A DNA stretch of 41,515 nucleotides from Lichenibacterium ramalinae (GTDB lineage: Bacteria; Pseudomonadota; Alphaproteobacteria; Rhizobiales; Beijerinckiaceae): assembly GCF_004137085.1 (NCBI RefSeq), contig NZ_QYBC01000031.1, positions 1 through 41,515 of the forward strand, in the 5' to 3' direction. The notes beneath the pieces were generated by a model. That model was not told the DNA's origin. It did not search any database and saw only the letters and a program-made list of their open reading frames with translations. This document shows positions 15,633 to 23,865 of this stretch, in pieces (the first letter of the stretch is position 1; the number at the start of each line of letters is the position of its first letter). Position numbers and translations under genes: made by a program.

Positions 15633-16535
15633 ATGGAGAGGCCCTTGTCGACGGAACCCTTCGACCTCGACCAGATGCGGATGCTGTCGGCGGTCGCCGC
15701 GGAGGGAAGCTTCTCCCGCGCGGCCGCGACGCTCGGCGTGACGCAATCGGCGGTGAGCCAGGGGGTGCGCGCCGTCGAGGCGGCGCTCGGGCGCCAGCTC
15801 CTGATCCGGGGCGGGCGCGGTGTCGAGGTCACGCCCGACGGGGAAGCCTACCTGATCTACGCCCGCGCCATGTTGAAGATCGGCGGGGATGCGCGCCGTC
15901 ATTTCACCCATCCCAAAGTCGCCGGGGTGATCCGGCTGGGGCTCACGGAAGACTTCGCCCGCACGGTTTTGCCCGCCGTGTTGGGCCTGTTCACGCGACA
16001 ACATCCGGGCTTCTCCTTCGAGGTCGAATGCGGGTTGAGCAAGATCATGTTCGACGGGCTGGACGGCGGCCGGCTCGACACCGTCATCGCCAAGCGCCCG
16101 GCCGGGCGCAGCGGCGGCGAGCGGCTGTGGGTGGAGCCGTTCAGCTGGTACGGCCGCGCCGACACGCCCCACCCCGTCCCCGATCCGGTCGACCTCGCCC
16201 TGATCCCGGAGCCGAGCGAGAGCCGTCGCGTCATGCTGGATGCCCTGCGCCGGGCCGGGCGGCCTTGGCGTGCCATGTTCCAGAGCCACAGCTTCGCCAC
16301 GCTCGAGGCCGCGGTGCTGGCCGGGGTCGGCGTCACGGCCTTCGGACGGCAGATGCATGGGCCTGGCGTGGCGGAACTCGGCGAAGACTCCGGCCTGCCC
16401 CCCTTGCCCGCGCTGGACATGGTCATGGTGCAGGCGGCGCGGGGCACCTCGGACGCGACGGACAGCTTCTGCGACCTCGTGCGCGAGGCGGCGATCCTCG
16501 GCGTCGCGCCGGTGCCGGACCAGGCGGCGGGCTGA
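15633..16535 (+). CDS. LysR-family transcriptional regulator
   Basis: This 300-residue protein starts at ATG 15633; the frame is open much further upstream, but the helix-turn-helix begins about a dozen residues after this start. Residues 11-70 form the winged HTH (FDLDQMRMLSAVAAEGSFSR, then LGVTQSAVSQGVRAVEAALG). The rest is the periplasmic-binding-like effector domain (VIRLGLTEDFARTVLPAVLG and onward). It probably binds a small organic acid and activates or represses the divergent poxB-tautomerase-cupin-mqo-fumC-thrE run, with the dyad at 15467-15489 as a site. The effector is unknown. No gene follows on the same strand for over 800 bp. Confidence 0.9.
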   Translation: MERPLSTEPFDLDQMRMLSAVAAEGSFSRAAATLGVTQSAVSQGVRAVEAALGRQLLIRGGRGVEVTPDGEAYLIYARAMLKIGGDARRHFTHPKVAGVIRLGLTEDFARTVLPAVLGLFTRQHPGFSFEVECGLSKIMFDGLDGGRLDTVIAKRPAGRSGGERLWVEPFSWYGRADTPHPVPDPVDLALIPEPSESRRVMLDALRRAGRPWRAMFQSHSFATLEAAVLAGVGVTAFGRQMHGPGVAELGEDSGLPPLPALDMVMVQAARGTSDATDSFCDLVREAAILGVAPVPDQAAG

Positions 16536-17379
16536 CGGAGGCCCAGGCGCGCGACGCCCCGGACTGGCGAACGATGCCGACGGTGCCGGCATCGGCGGAC
16601 TCCGAGCCGGCCGCGCAGCCATCCCGGCCCGTGCCCGTCGCCTCCCACCGGGCCGAAGCGCTTTCGCCCCCGGCGAATTCGCTCCGACTTCGAGTCGAGG
16701 GCAGTTCCATCGGCTTGGAGCCGCCAAGGCGGCTCGGAGAAAGCCGATGCCGCGCTGGCGATCTCCGGCGTCGCCGTGACGATAAGGGTCGATCGGAGGC
16801 TCCGCCCACCTGTCCGGCGGTCGGCAGCGGCCAGTGTGCGACGCATCTTCAGTCGTCGCACGAAGACCGGCGACGGAGCGAGAGCCGATGGAGCTATCGT
16901 GTCCGCGTGAACACCACGTCCAGCGCGCAGTGGCAGCATCGCCGGACAGGCTCTGGACAACGGCATCGGGCGGAGATCAGTCGTATCGTGCAGCGTCACG
17001 CTCGCCGCGGCGACGATGACGCATCTTCATGCTGGGCGATACAGCCCCGTTGCACCGGGAGCGACAGGCAGATCAGCTTCATTCGCTGTGCTCGTGGGTT
17101 TGATCGCGGTCGCCCAATGCGGTGCTGTCCGCGACAGTGCTCGGATGCTGCCGCAGTGCCAAGCCGACCAGACGCTCGGGGAGCACTTTATTGCTCAGAA
17201 ATTCCGCCGCATCCACGATGACCGCCATCGCCCGCAGCGACCTCCGTCCGCCCCAGCCGGGCGACCATCGACCAGGTCGGCGACGCGAGTGTCTTGTTCC
17301 CGAAGTGTCGTCATCGACACTGCCGCAGGTTGGGCTGAACAGCGCCATCGGCGCCTGTGTGGAGCCCCTCTCCGTGACG
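16536..17379. other. Gene-free interval of about 840 bp
   Basis: Between the convergently oriented LysR and AraC genes I find no reading frame with recognisable protein features. Short open frames on both strands have biased, low-complexity translations. The interval contains repeat copy A at 16651-16745. A decayed gene cannot be excluded between about 17079 and 17348 on the minus strand, but it is not recognisable. Confidence 0.5.
16651..16745 (-). repeat. Dispersed intergenic hairpin repeat, copy A
   Basis: On the minus strand this copy contains GAGCCGCC-TT-GGCGGCTC, a perfect 8-bp stem with a two-base loop, flanked by GGCTT and AAGCC that extend the pairing. The right half (CGAATTCGCCGGGGGCGAAA, then GCGCTTCGG) matches copies B (32728) and C (1412). 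About 80 percent identity with copy B by eye. It is the best-formed hairpin of the family. Confidence 0.65.
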
Positions 17380-18339
17380 TCAACCGCGCCGGGTCACGCT
17401 CGGGACTTCGCCGAAGCGTTTCCGATAACGCCGGCCGAAGTCACCCATGTGGGTGAAACCCCATCGGGTCGCGATCGTGCCGATCGAGGCACCGTCGTCG
17501 TTCGCGTGCTTGAGGTCGGCACGGACGCGGTCGAGGCGCCGTTCCAAGATGAACTGCACCGGAGTTTTACCCAATTCACCCTTGAACACCAGTTGCAGGC
17601 GACGCACGCCCACGCCGGCCGCACTCGCGACATCGGACAGCAGGATCTTCTCCGCGAGATGACCGTCGATGTACGCCTTTGCGCGCTTGATCGGCTGCGG
17701 GCCCACGGGGCCGCTCGGAACACGGTCCAAGTCCTCGCGGGGCCACGCGGTCAGCAACCGATACACCATGATCTCCTCGAGGAGCGGAAAGACCAGATCG
17801 GATGTCTGGACACCCTCTCTCAACTGCCCCACCACTCGCTTCATGGTTCGCATCAGGTTCTGCAACGGGAGCCCCGTCGCGTCCACGACCGGTTCGAAGC
17901 GCGGTAAGTGACCCTGCCGCTTCGGCTTCTCTAGAAACGTGTGAGCGGCGGCAAGCGCGGTCCGGGTCACGGTCCCACTCACGGCTGCGAAGTCCGCCGA
18001 GGCCTCCTCGCTGCGCATGGCGTCGAACGACACCATCATGGCGTGACCGGGCCGGCCGATATGCTGTTCACGATGGTCGCGTCGGACCATGGAGCCGTCA
18101 GTCACGAAACGGACGGTGAAGACTTCGAGATCGTCGTTCGGCACCGTAAGGAACCCACTTCGTGACGTCGTCTGCCAGAGGCTGAGGGACGAGCTCTGCC
18201 CGCCCTCGAAGGTCAGCGAGGGCGTCAGGCCTGAAACGGGACGGAAAGCGACCGAGATCCGTCTCTCCGCGTTGAAGCTCTCAATCTGTTGCGCAGTATC
18301 GATCGTGTGCGAGAAATATGTTTGAGGGTTGAAAGGCAT
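17380..18339 (-). CDS. AraC-family transcriptional regulator
   Basis: This protein has about 319 residues with ATG 18339 as start; a TTG at 18372 would add 11 residues and has a GAGGA only three bases away, so the start is uncertain. The N-terminal ~210 residues resemble the AraC_binding_2 sensor domain. The C-terminal ~100 residues hold the two HTH motifs: KILLSDVASAAGVGVRRLQL and IGTIATRWGFTHMGDFGRRY, followed by RKRFGEVPS, the usual AraC ending. It is cytoplasmic. It is upstream of, and on the same strand as, the hydrolase and sugar transporter genes, but lies beyond their end (164 bp after the hydrolase), so it may be co-transcribed or independent. The effector is unknown. Confidence 0.88.
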   Translation of the reverse strand: MPFNPQTYFSHTIDTAQQIESFNAERRISVAFRPVSGLTPSLTFEGGQSSSLSLWQTTSRSGFLTVPNDDLEVFTVRFVTDGSMVRRDHREQHIGRPGHAMMVSFDAMRSEEASADFAAVSGTVTRTALAAAHTFLEKPKRQGHLPRFEPVVDATGLPLQNLMRTMKRVVGQLREGVQTSDLVFPLLEEIMVYRLLTAWPREDLDRVPSGPVGPQPIKRAKAYIDGHLAEKILLSDVASAAGVGVRRLQLVFKGELGKTPVQFILERRLDRVRADLKHANDDGASIGTIATRWGFTHMGDFGRRYRKRFGEVPSVTRRG

Positions 18340-18502
18340 GAAGGCGCTCGCGTCAGCTAGGAAGATCTGCAACAGTCCTCAACAACGTGTATCGATGCCT
18401 CACTCGCGTGAGCGGATCCTCCGCCTGGCCAGGATGGCGGACGGCATCACGGGAGAGCTTCGGGCGGAAGCACCATGTCGGTCGAAGCTCGGGGTCCTGG
18501 GT

Positions 18503-19306
18503 TCACACGAGCGGGCTGATGAACTCCACGACCAGACGTACGATCTCGTCACGATCGAGATCGAGCTGGGAAGCGTGCAGGGAGTTCAGCAACCAGACGA
18601 TCCGCTTCGATCGACTGCCAGCCTGTGCTCTGATCATCTCGGCATTGTCTTTGGGGACCACCGGATCCTGCACGGATTGCAGGATCAGCAAAGGGGCGGC
18701 GACGCGGGGCAGGACCTCGCGTGCAAGTGCCGCCATGGCCAGAAGATCGACGCCGCTCTTCCGGCTCCGCTCCGGATAGGTGATCTCCTCGACAGAGGGC
18801 CCGACGAACGTCGGCCCGTGCCACGCCGGGAGAAGCTCCTCGGCTGGTCCGGACATCAGGTCGATGGCGAACTGTGCTTGCATCAGGACGAGAGGAGCAT
18901 TCACGACGGCGACACCGGCGACCAGGGCCGGGTCGAGCGCCGCCATCTGCAGCGCGAGGGTTCCACCCATCGAGACACCGACAACGAAGACCGGGCCGAA
19001 ACGATCGAACAGCCACCTCAGCGCATGGCGGCTGGCCGTGACCCAGTCGAGAGGCCCCGTCGCCGTCATGTCCTGCGCGGAGGTGCCATGTCCGGGAAGC
19101 GTCGGCACGAAAACGGAATACCCGCTGCCAGCGACGCCGGCTGCTATGAAGCGGAGGCTTTCGGGCGACGCACCCCAGCCGTGGAGCATCAGGACGGCTC
19201 TTGGTCCCGCCTCGACGAAGACGGGGCCCGTGCCCTCCAGCGTGACCGTCTTCGACCGGGTTTCGAGGCCGTCCCGGATCGCGGCGTCTGTCGGTGTCTC
19301 GCTCAT
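18503..19306 (-). CDS. Alpha/beta hydrolase (carboxylesterase-like)
   Basis: This 267-residue cytoplasmic hydrolase has a complete catalytic triad: nucleophile Ser112 in GVSMGG, Asp214 in QDPVVP and His244 in LHASQ. The oxyanion-hole motif is LMLHGWGASPES (about residues 39-50). The size and cap layout fit the Est30-type monoacylglycerol lipase/carboxylesterase group. Its ATG overlaps the stop of the preceding sugar ABC ATPase gene as TGATG (19304-19308), so translation is coupled to the transporter. This suggests that it deacylates or otherwise hydrolyses an ester-bearing imported substrate; that is inference. The substrate is not known. Confidence 0.85.
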   Translation of the reverse strand: MSETPTDAAIRDGLETRSKTVTLEGTGPVFVEAGPRAVLMLHGWGASPESLRFIAAGVAGSGYSVFVPTLPGHGTSAQDMTATGPLDWVTASRHALRWLFDRFGPVFVVGVSMGGTLALQMAALDPALVAGVAVVNAPLVLMQAQFAIDLMSGPAEELLPAWHGPTFVGPSVEEITYPERSRKSGVDLLAMAALAREVLPRVAAPLLILQSVQDPVVPKDNAEMIRAQAGSRSKRIVWLLNSLHASQLDLDRDEIVRLVVEFISPLV

Positions 19307-20079
19307 CAGGCCACCGCGGGGATGCCAGGGATGCCGTCGACTTTGCCGGCCATCAGTTTCATCAGTTGCGTCTCGCTGAGGTCGGTCTTCTTGAACGTGC
19401 CCAGCTGGCGGCCGAGAAACAGCACGACGAAGGTGTCGCCTATGGGGTAGGCGTGCTGCACGTTGTGGGTGATCAACACCACGCCGATCCCACGCTCTTT
19501 GGCCTTCCTGACGTAGTCCAGCACCATCTCGGACTGCTTCACGCCGAGGGCGGATGTGGGCTCGTCGAGGATCAGGATGCGGGCTCCGAAATGGACGGCG
19601 CGGGCCACGGCAACGCTTTGCCGCTGGCCGCCCGAGAGCGTGCCGATCGGCCGGCGCACGGCACCGGCGCTGACGCCGAGGTCCCGCAACGCTTCTTCTG
19701 CGGTGGCGATCGCGCGCCGACTGTCGAAGCGCTTGAAGGGACCCCAGCCGATCGTCGGTTCACGCCCGAGGAAGAAGTTCCGGTACACCGGCATGATCGG
19801 CACGACGGCCAGATCCTGGAACACCGTGGCGATCCCCTTGTCGAGCGCGTCGTTCGGGGACGCGAAGCGCACATCCGCGCCGGCGATCCGCATCGTCCCG
19901 GTGTCGGGTTGCACGACGCCACTCAGCACCTGGATGAGGGTCGACTTGCCGGCGCCGTTGTCTCCCAGCAGGCAGACGACCTCGCCGGGCCGGACCGTGA
20001 TGGTCACGTCCTGCAGCGCCGCGACATTGGCGTAGGACTTCGATACGGCGAGCGCCTCGAGATAAGGTTTGCCGTCCAT
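19306..20079 (-). CDS. Sugar ABC transporter ATP-binding protein (FrcA-like, CUT2)
   Basis: This 257-residue single-domain ATPase shows Walker A GDNGAGKST (39-47), the signature TLSGGQRQSVAVARA, Walker B ILILDEPTSALG and the switch His in LITHNVQHA. Most CUT2 ATPases (RbsA, XylG) carry two nucleotide-binding domains and are ~500 residues; the single-domain form with a ~350-residue permease matches the FrcBCA (fructose/mannose/ribose) type of rhizobia. It powers uptake by the permease encoded at 20079-21128. Its ATG overlaps the permease stop as TGATG, and its own stop overlaps the hydrolase start in the same way, so all three genes form one translationally coupled unit. Confidence 0.9.
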   Translation of the reverse strand: MDGKPYLEALAVSKSYANVAALQDVTITVRPGEVVCLLGDNGAGKSTLIQVLSGVVQPDTGTMRIAGADVRFASPNDALDKGIATVFQDLAVVPIMPVYRNFFLGREPTIGWGPFKRFDSRRAIATAEEALRDLGVSAGAVRRPIGTLSGGQRQSVAVARAVHFGARILILDEPTSALGVKQSEMVLDYVRKAKERGIGVVLITHNVQHAYPIGDTFVVLFLGRQLGTFKKTDLSETQLMKLMAGKVDGIPGIPAVA

Positions 20080-21128
20080 CAACTCCTCCCCCGGGGCTTG
20101 AGCGCTTGCATGCGGGTGTAGTTGTTGATGAACACGGCCAGGAGGAGCATCAGGCCGAGAAAGGTCATGAACCACACGTCCGGCAAAGGCGTGAAGAAGA
20201 AGCCCTGATCGACCATCCCGAACAGCAGCGCTCCGAACAGCGTGCCGATCGGCGATCCGTACCCTCCGGTGAGGAGCGCGCCGCCGATCACGGCCGCCGT
20301 GACGACCTCGAATTCCCGGCCGGTCGCGGCATTGGCGCTGCCCTGGTTGATCGCATAAAGATCGAGCACGGCCACGAGCGTCGTCGAAACCGCGACCGCG
20401 ACGTAGAGGAGGATCTTGACCCGATTGACCGGGATGCCGGTCCGCACCGCTGCGGCCTGATTGCCGCCTGTCGCGTAGATCCAGTTGCCGAAGACTCTCC
20501 CGTCGAGGACCCAGGCCGCCAGCAGGGTGATGGCGATCCACCAGACGACGGAGATCGAGAGCGGACCCACCGTGGACGAGAACAGGAGCGCGGAGGGCGC
20601 GGCGCCGACGGCCTCCCGGACACCGTCGATCGTGCTCGTCCCGGTGAGCATGCGCAGCACGCCCTGGGCCGCGCCCCGCACGATGAAGAGCATCGCCAAG
20701 GTGATGATGAAGGACGGCAGTTTGGTCCTGACCACCAGGTAGCCGTTGATCGTTCCGACGGCCGCCGCAGCCACCACCGCCGCCCCGAGTGCCGCCGGGA
20801 GCGACCAGCCGGCATCGACCGTCAGGTAGCTGATGATGACCTCGCTGGCCGCCACCATGGAGCCGACCGAAAGGTCGAACTCGCCGGCGACGAGCAGCAG
20901 CGTGATGGGAGCGGCGATGATCCCAATCTCGGCGGCGACCTCCAAGTAGTTGCGCGTCATCGCCACCGTCAGGAAACCCGCACTTCCCGTGAAGATGGCG
21001 AAGAAGGCGAAGACGACGATCGTGCCGACGACGGCGGTGAATTCGGGACGCATGAGGAAGGTTCGAAGGCTCAACGACGGCCTCGAACCGTCCTGACCGC
21101 CCGCCGGGGACGTGAGGCTCGCGCTCAT
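20079..21128 (-). CDS. Sugar ABC transporter permease (FrcC-like, CUT2)
   Basis: This 349-residue polytopic inner-membrane protein has about nine or ten hydrophobic helices (for example FTAVVGTIVVFAFFAIF and VVWWIAITLLAAWVL). The family motif LLLVAGEFDLSVGSMVAASE and the conserved loop ATGGNQAAAVRTGIPVNRVK identify the BPD_transp_2 (RbsC/FrcC) family. The start ATG 21128 is chosen because the frame before it reads as an unstructured Arg/Pro stretch. It forms the sugar channel with the ATPase downstream. It follows the frameshifted binding-protein gene by 34 bp. Confidence 0.9.
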   Translation of the reverse strand: MSASLTSPAGGQDGSRPSLSLRTFLMRPEFTAVVGTIVVFAFFAIFTGSAGFLTVAMTRNYLEVAAEIGIIAAPITLLLVAGEFDLSVGSMVAASEVIISYLTVDAGWSLPAALGAAVVAAAAVGTINGYLVVRTKLPSFIITLAMLFIVRGAAQGVLRMLTGTSTIDGVREAVGAAPSALLFSSTVGPLSISVVWWIAITLLAAWVLDGRVFGNWIYATGGNQAAAVRTGIPVNRVKILLYVAVAVSTTLVAVLDLYAINQGSANAATGREFEVVTAAVIGGALLTGGYGSPIGTLFGALLFGMVDQGFFFTPLPDVWFMTFLGLMLLLAVFINNYTRMQALKPRGRS

Positions 21129-21162
21129 GGATGCTCCAGCGAAGGATGGGTCCGGGGGGCGT

Positions 21163-22117
21163 TCAACGTGATCCCGTCGCGGCTTGCACCCTGGCGACGT
21201 TGTCGGGCGTGATGACCGCAGGACCGGTCGGATAAGAGGCCGCCGCGGGCCGGACCGCCTGGCGAACATAGAGGGCCAGCATCACGACGGGGTAGTAGCC
21301 TTGAGCGTATTGTTGCGCGTCGAGGGCAAAATCGAGGTCGTGGTTCTTGATCGCCTGCATGCCGCCCGCCGTTAGGTCGATCGTACCCCAGTGCATCGAC
21401 TTGCCACGGTCACCGAGATCCGTGCGAGCCTGGTCCATGGCGGCAATGCAGCAGGAGCCGATCGAGAAGACCGCGTCGATGGACTGGTCCTTCTGCAGCT
21501 GGGTCTCCGTGATCGTCTTGATCCGGTTGGAGCTGTTGAGGTCGGAGACCGGTATCTCGGCCAGGGTCGACGTACCCTTGAAGGCCTTTCGGAAGCCGTT
21601 GGTCCGGGCGTCGACGAACGGGATCGCGCCGATCGGCGTCGTGATGACGAGCGCATGTTTCGCGCCGAGGGCGTTCAACTGCTCCCCGCCGAGAGCGCCT
21701 TCATCCGAAGGGTCCTCGCCCACGAAAGTGAGCGCACCGACCTTCTGAACCTGATCGCCCCCTGGTTGACGAGGATCACGGGGATGCCGGCGTCGGTGGC
21801 CTTCTTGATCGTCGCGTTGAGGGAGGCCGGCGTCGGATCGGTGACGATAGCCCATCGGGCTTTCCGGCGATCGCAGCCTCGAGGTTGCGGCGCTGTTGAT
21901 TGGGATCGTTCAGATTGTTGTCGGTGCCGCGATACTGGACGGTGACGCCGAGATCCTTGCCGGCCTGCTGCAGACCCTTGACAACGCTGGTCCAATAGGA
22001 ATCGGACTCGGGCGAATGGCTCACCATGACGAAGGTGGGCTGAGCGGCGGAAACGGCGGTACTGAAACCTGCGGCGAGCGCAAGCAGACTCGCGCCCAGG
22101 AATGATCCTCTCGGCAT
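21163..22117 (-). pseudogene. Sugar-binding protein (FrcB/RbsB-like), two frameshifts
   Basis: The ~317-residue protein is split over three frames. It begins at ATG 22117 (Shine-Dalgarno GGGAGG five bases before) with a signal peptide (cleavage near VSA-AQP) and reads TFVMVSHSPESDSYWTS to KPDG. Around 21848-21854 one base is missing, and the frame continues IVTDPTPASLNATIKKATDA to ILVNQG. At a run of five Cs (21758-21762) another base is missing, after which it continues DQVQKVGALTFVGEDPSDEG to the stop at 21163. Restoring one base at each site gives an uninterrupted Peripla_BP_4 protein. It should be the periplasmic receptor of the FrcCA-like transporter. Either the gene is broken or the two indels are sequencing errors; homopolymer context favours error at the second. 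Confidence 0.8.
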
Positions 22118-22206
22118 GGCGTCCTCCCTATGATGATCCGGAAAGTCGGGGCGACGATGCCCAGGGATCGAGCGCGTCGGCTGCTTTTTGCAGCTCTCCC
22201 TCGCAG

Positions 22207-22220
22207 GTGAAGCGCTTCAC
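22207..22220. promoter_or_regulatory. LacI-family operator O1
   Basis: GTGAAGCGCTTCAC is a perfect 14-bp palindrome with the central CG typical of LacI/GalR-family operators. It is placed 90 bp upstream of the binding-protein start and 42 bp before the LacI start. Confidence 0.75.
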
Positions 22221-22226
22221 TTGCAC

Positions 22227-22255
22227 GGTTTAAGCGCTTCACCTATGCCTGTCAA
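22227..22255 (-). promoter_or_regulatory. Probable promoter of the FrcBCA-like operon
   Basis: On the minus strand a perfect -35 box TTGACA (22255-22250) is followed after 17 bases by TAAACC, a weak -10 match (three of six). Operator O2 lies within the spacer and -10, so LacI binding would block polymerase. The -10 is a guess. Confidence 0.45.
22229..22242. promoter_or_regulatory. LacI-family operator O2
   Basis: TTTAAGCGCTTCAC matches O1 at 12 of 14 positions. It is 22 bases from O1, centre to centre, so two repressor dimers would sit about two helical turns apart on the same face. Confidence 0.7.
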
Positions 22256-22261
22256 CTCAGC

Positions 22262-23296
22262 ATGGAGCGGACGCAAGTGGACCACGTCACCTTAGATGAC
22301 ATCGCGGCGCGGGCTGGAGTTTCGCGAGCGACCGTCAGCATGGCATTGCGGGGCTCGCCGAAGATTTCGGTCAAGCGGACGGACGAGATCCATCGCATCG
22401 CCCGCCAGATGGGCTACTCCCCCAACGTCAACGCGAGCCGTCTGGCCGGGACCACGTCCTCCGCCTTCGGCGTCCTGCTCGCCGACCTGCACAACCCGAT
22501 CATGTCGGACATCGTGGACGGGTTCGCGCCAGCCAACGAGGACGAACCTCCGGAGATGTACCTTGCGTCCGGCTTCAACGATGTCGAGCGTGAAAGGACG
22601 TCCCTGGACACGTTCCTCGCCCATCGGGTCGCCGGCATCGTGCTGATCGGGTCGCGCCTCGCGGTCGCGCAGATCCAGCACCTGGCCAAAACCGTCCCCA
22701 CCGTCGTCGTCGGGCGCAACATTCCCGGCGTCGACAGCGTCCTGGTCGATGACAAGAGCGGCGGTGATCTCGCCGCCGAGCATCTCCTGAAGCTCGGCCA
22801 TCGCAGGCTCGCCCATCTCGACGGCGGCACCGGGGCCGGGGCACAGCTCCGCAAGGAGGCGTTTCTGCAGCGGGTGGCGAGCGTGAAGCCTGCGGCCGTA
22901 CGCGTGCTGCTCGGAAACTACACTCAAAGCTCCGGCTATGCCGGCGCAAAGGAGCTCTTCGCATCTCGAGATCGGCCGACCGCCATATTCGCGGCGAACG
23001 ACTCCATGGCGCTCGGTGTTCTCGGGGCCGCCAGGGAGTGTCACCTGATGGCAGGTGTCGATTTCGCGCTATGCGGTTTCGACGACATCGACATCGCGTG
23101 CTACGGCTACATCAGCCTGACGACGATCAGCTACTCGCGGCAGGAGATGGGTCATGTCGCGCGGCGTCTGCTTCGCGATCGCATCGGCGATGTGAACCTG
23201 CCGGCGAGGACCGTCGAACTTCAACCGAGTTTGATCGTGAGAGGTACTTCTTGCTCGGCCCCAATGGCTGCTTCGGCGGATGAGAGCCCTCACTGA
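22262..23296 (+). CDS. LacI-family transcriptional repressor
   Basis: This 344-residue protein has an N-terminal HTH VTLDDIAARAGVSRATVSMA (residues 9-28) and hinge helix region ...NVNASRLAG, followed by the periplasmic-binding-like effector domain (FGVLLADLHNPIMSDIVDGF, GIVLIGSRL, TAIFAANDSMALGVLGAARE). It is divergent from the FrcBCA-like sugar operon, and two LacI-type operators lie 20-55 bp before its own start, so it should repress the operon and itself until the sugar binds. The inducer is unknown, most likely a monosaccharide imported by the neighbouring system. Confidence 0.93.
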   Translation: MERTQVDHVTLDDIAARAGVSRATVSMALRGSPKISVKRTDEIHRIARQMGYSPNVNASRLAGTTSSAFGVLLADLHNPIMSDIVDGFAPANEDEPPEMYLASGFNDVERERTSLDTFLAHRVAGIVLIGSRLAVAQIQHLAKTVPTVVVGRNIPGVDSVLVDDKSGGDLAAEHLLKLGHRRLAHLDGGTGAGAQLRKEAFLQRVASVKPAAVRVLLGNYTQSSGYAGAKELFASRDRPTAIFAANDSMALGVLGAARECHLMAGVDFALCGFDDIDIACYGYISLTTISYSRQEMGHVARRLLRDRIGDVNLPARTVELQPSLIVRGTSCSAPMAASADESPH

Positions 23297-23537
23297 TCGG
23301 CACACCGTCGGCGACGCCCTCGCGACGGCATTGCCGGACACGACACCCATGCCGTCGGACCTTTCGGGCGGGGACGCCGACCCTCCCCCGACAGGGAGAA
23401 TCCACCGCTGTCCTCCCGGGCGACGCCGCGGCCCCCACGCTGCCGTCGCAACACTCCGCCGCGCCAGGGCCGTATCGGCTTTCTCGGACGCGCATTGGCG
23501 GTTCCCAACCCTTGGCAAAACCGCTGAACCGAAAGAC

Positions 23538-23622
23538 TGGTGCGGGTGGTCGGAATCGAACCGACACTCCTTGCGGAACCGGATTTTGAGTCCGGCGCGT
23601 CTACCAGTTCCACCACACCCGC
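23538..23622 (-). tRNA. tRNA-Leu (anticodon CAA)
   Basis: The minus strand gives an 85-nt class II tRNA. The acceptor stem GCGGGTG pairs with CACCCGC, the anticodon stem-loop CCGGA-CTCAAAA-TCCGG gives anticodon CAA, the long variable arm (TTCCGCAAGGAGTG) is typical of tRNA-Leu, and the T-arm contains GGTTCGATTCC. The terminal CCA is encoded. It reads UUG codons. Confidence 0.95.
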
Positions 23623-23865
23623 GCGAAGCCCTGGGCTTCGAACCCGTTCCTAACCCATTCCGAGGCCTTTGTGGAGCCGCAATCGCCATCGGATCGCCGG
23701 GTTTCGCCGCCGGGGGGCGCCCCGGGCTTGCCGCAGCGGCGGGAGCCGGGTGGAGCGGCACCGCGGCCCCTTTCGCGCGGGTGTCGATGGGCTTAAGAGT
23801 TCGGCTTCTGTTCCCGTCCCCGATGCGGGCCTCCCCCGCCCGGGGGCGGCCGCGAGGAGCCGCCC

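Noticed and set aside
17079-17348. A possible 89-residue minus-strand protein (MAVIVDAAEFLSNKVLPERL within it)
   Set aside because: A short stretch looks protein-like, but there is no start context, homology or conserved neighbour; left as an unassigned possibility.
22178-22196. GCTGC-TTTTT-GCAGC hairpin in the leader of the sugar-binding gene
   Set aside because: The stem is only 5 bp; with no T-run on the transcribed strand it is neither a terminator nor a convincing operator.
23290-23616. Minus-strand open frame starting MVELVDAPDSKSGSA
   Set aside because: This is a translation through the tRNA-Leu gene, a known artefact; it is not a protein.
23538-23622. tRNA-Leu as an integration site for a genomic island
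   Set aside because: I found no second copy of the tRNA 3' end, integrase gene or direct repeat in the window.
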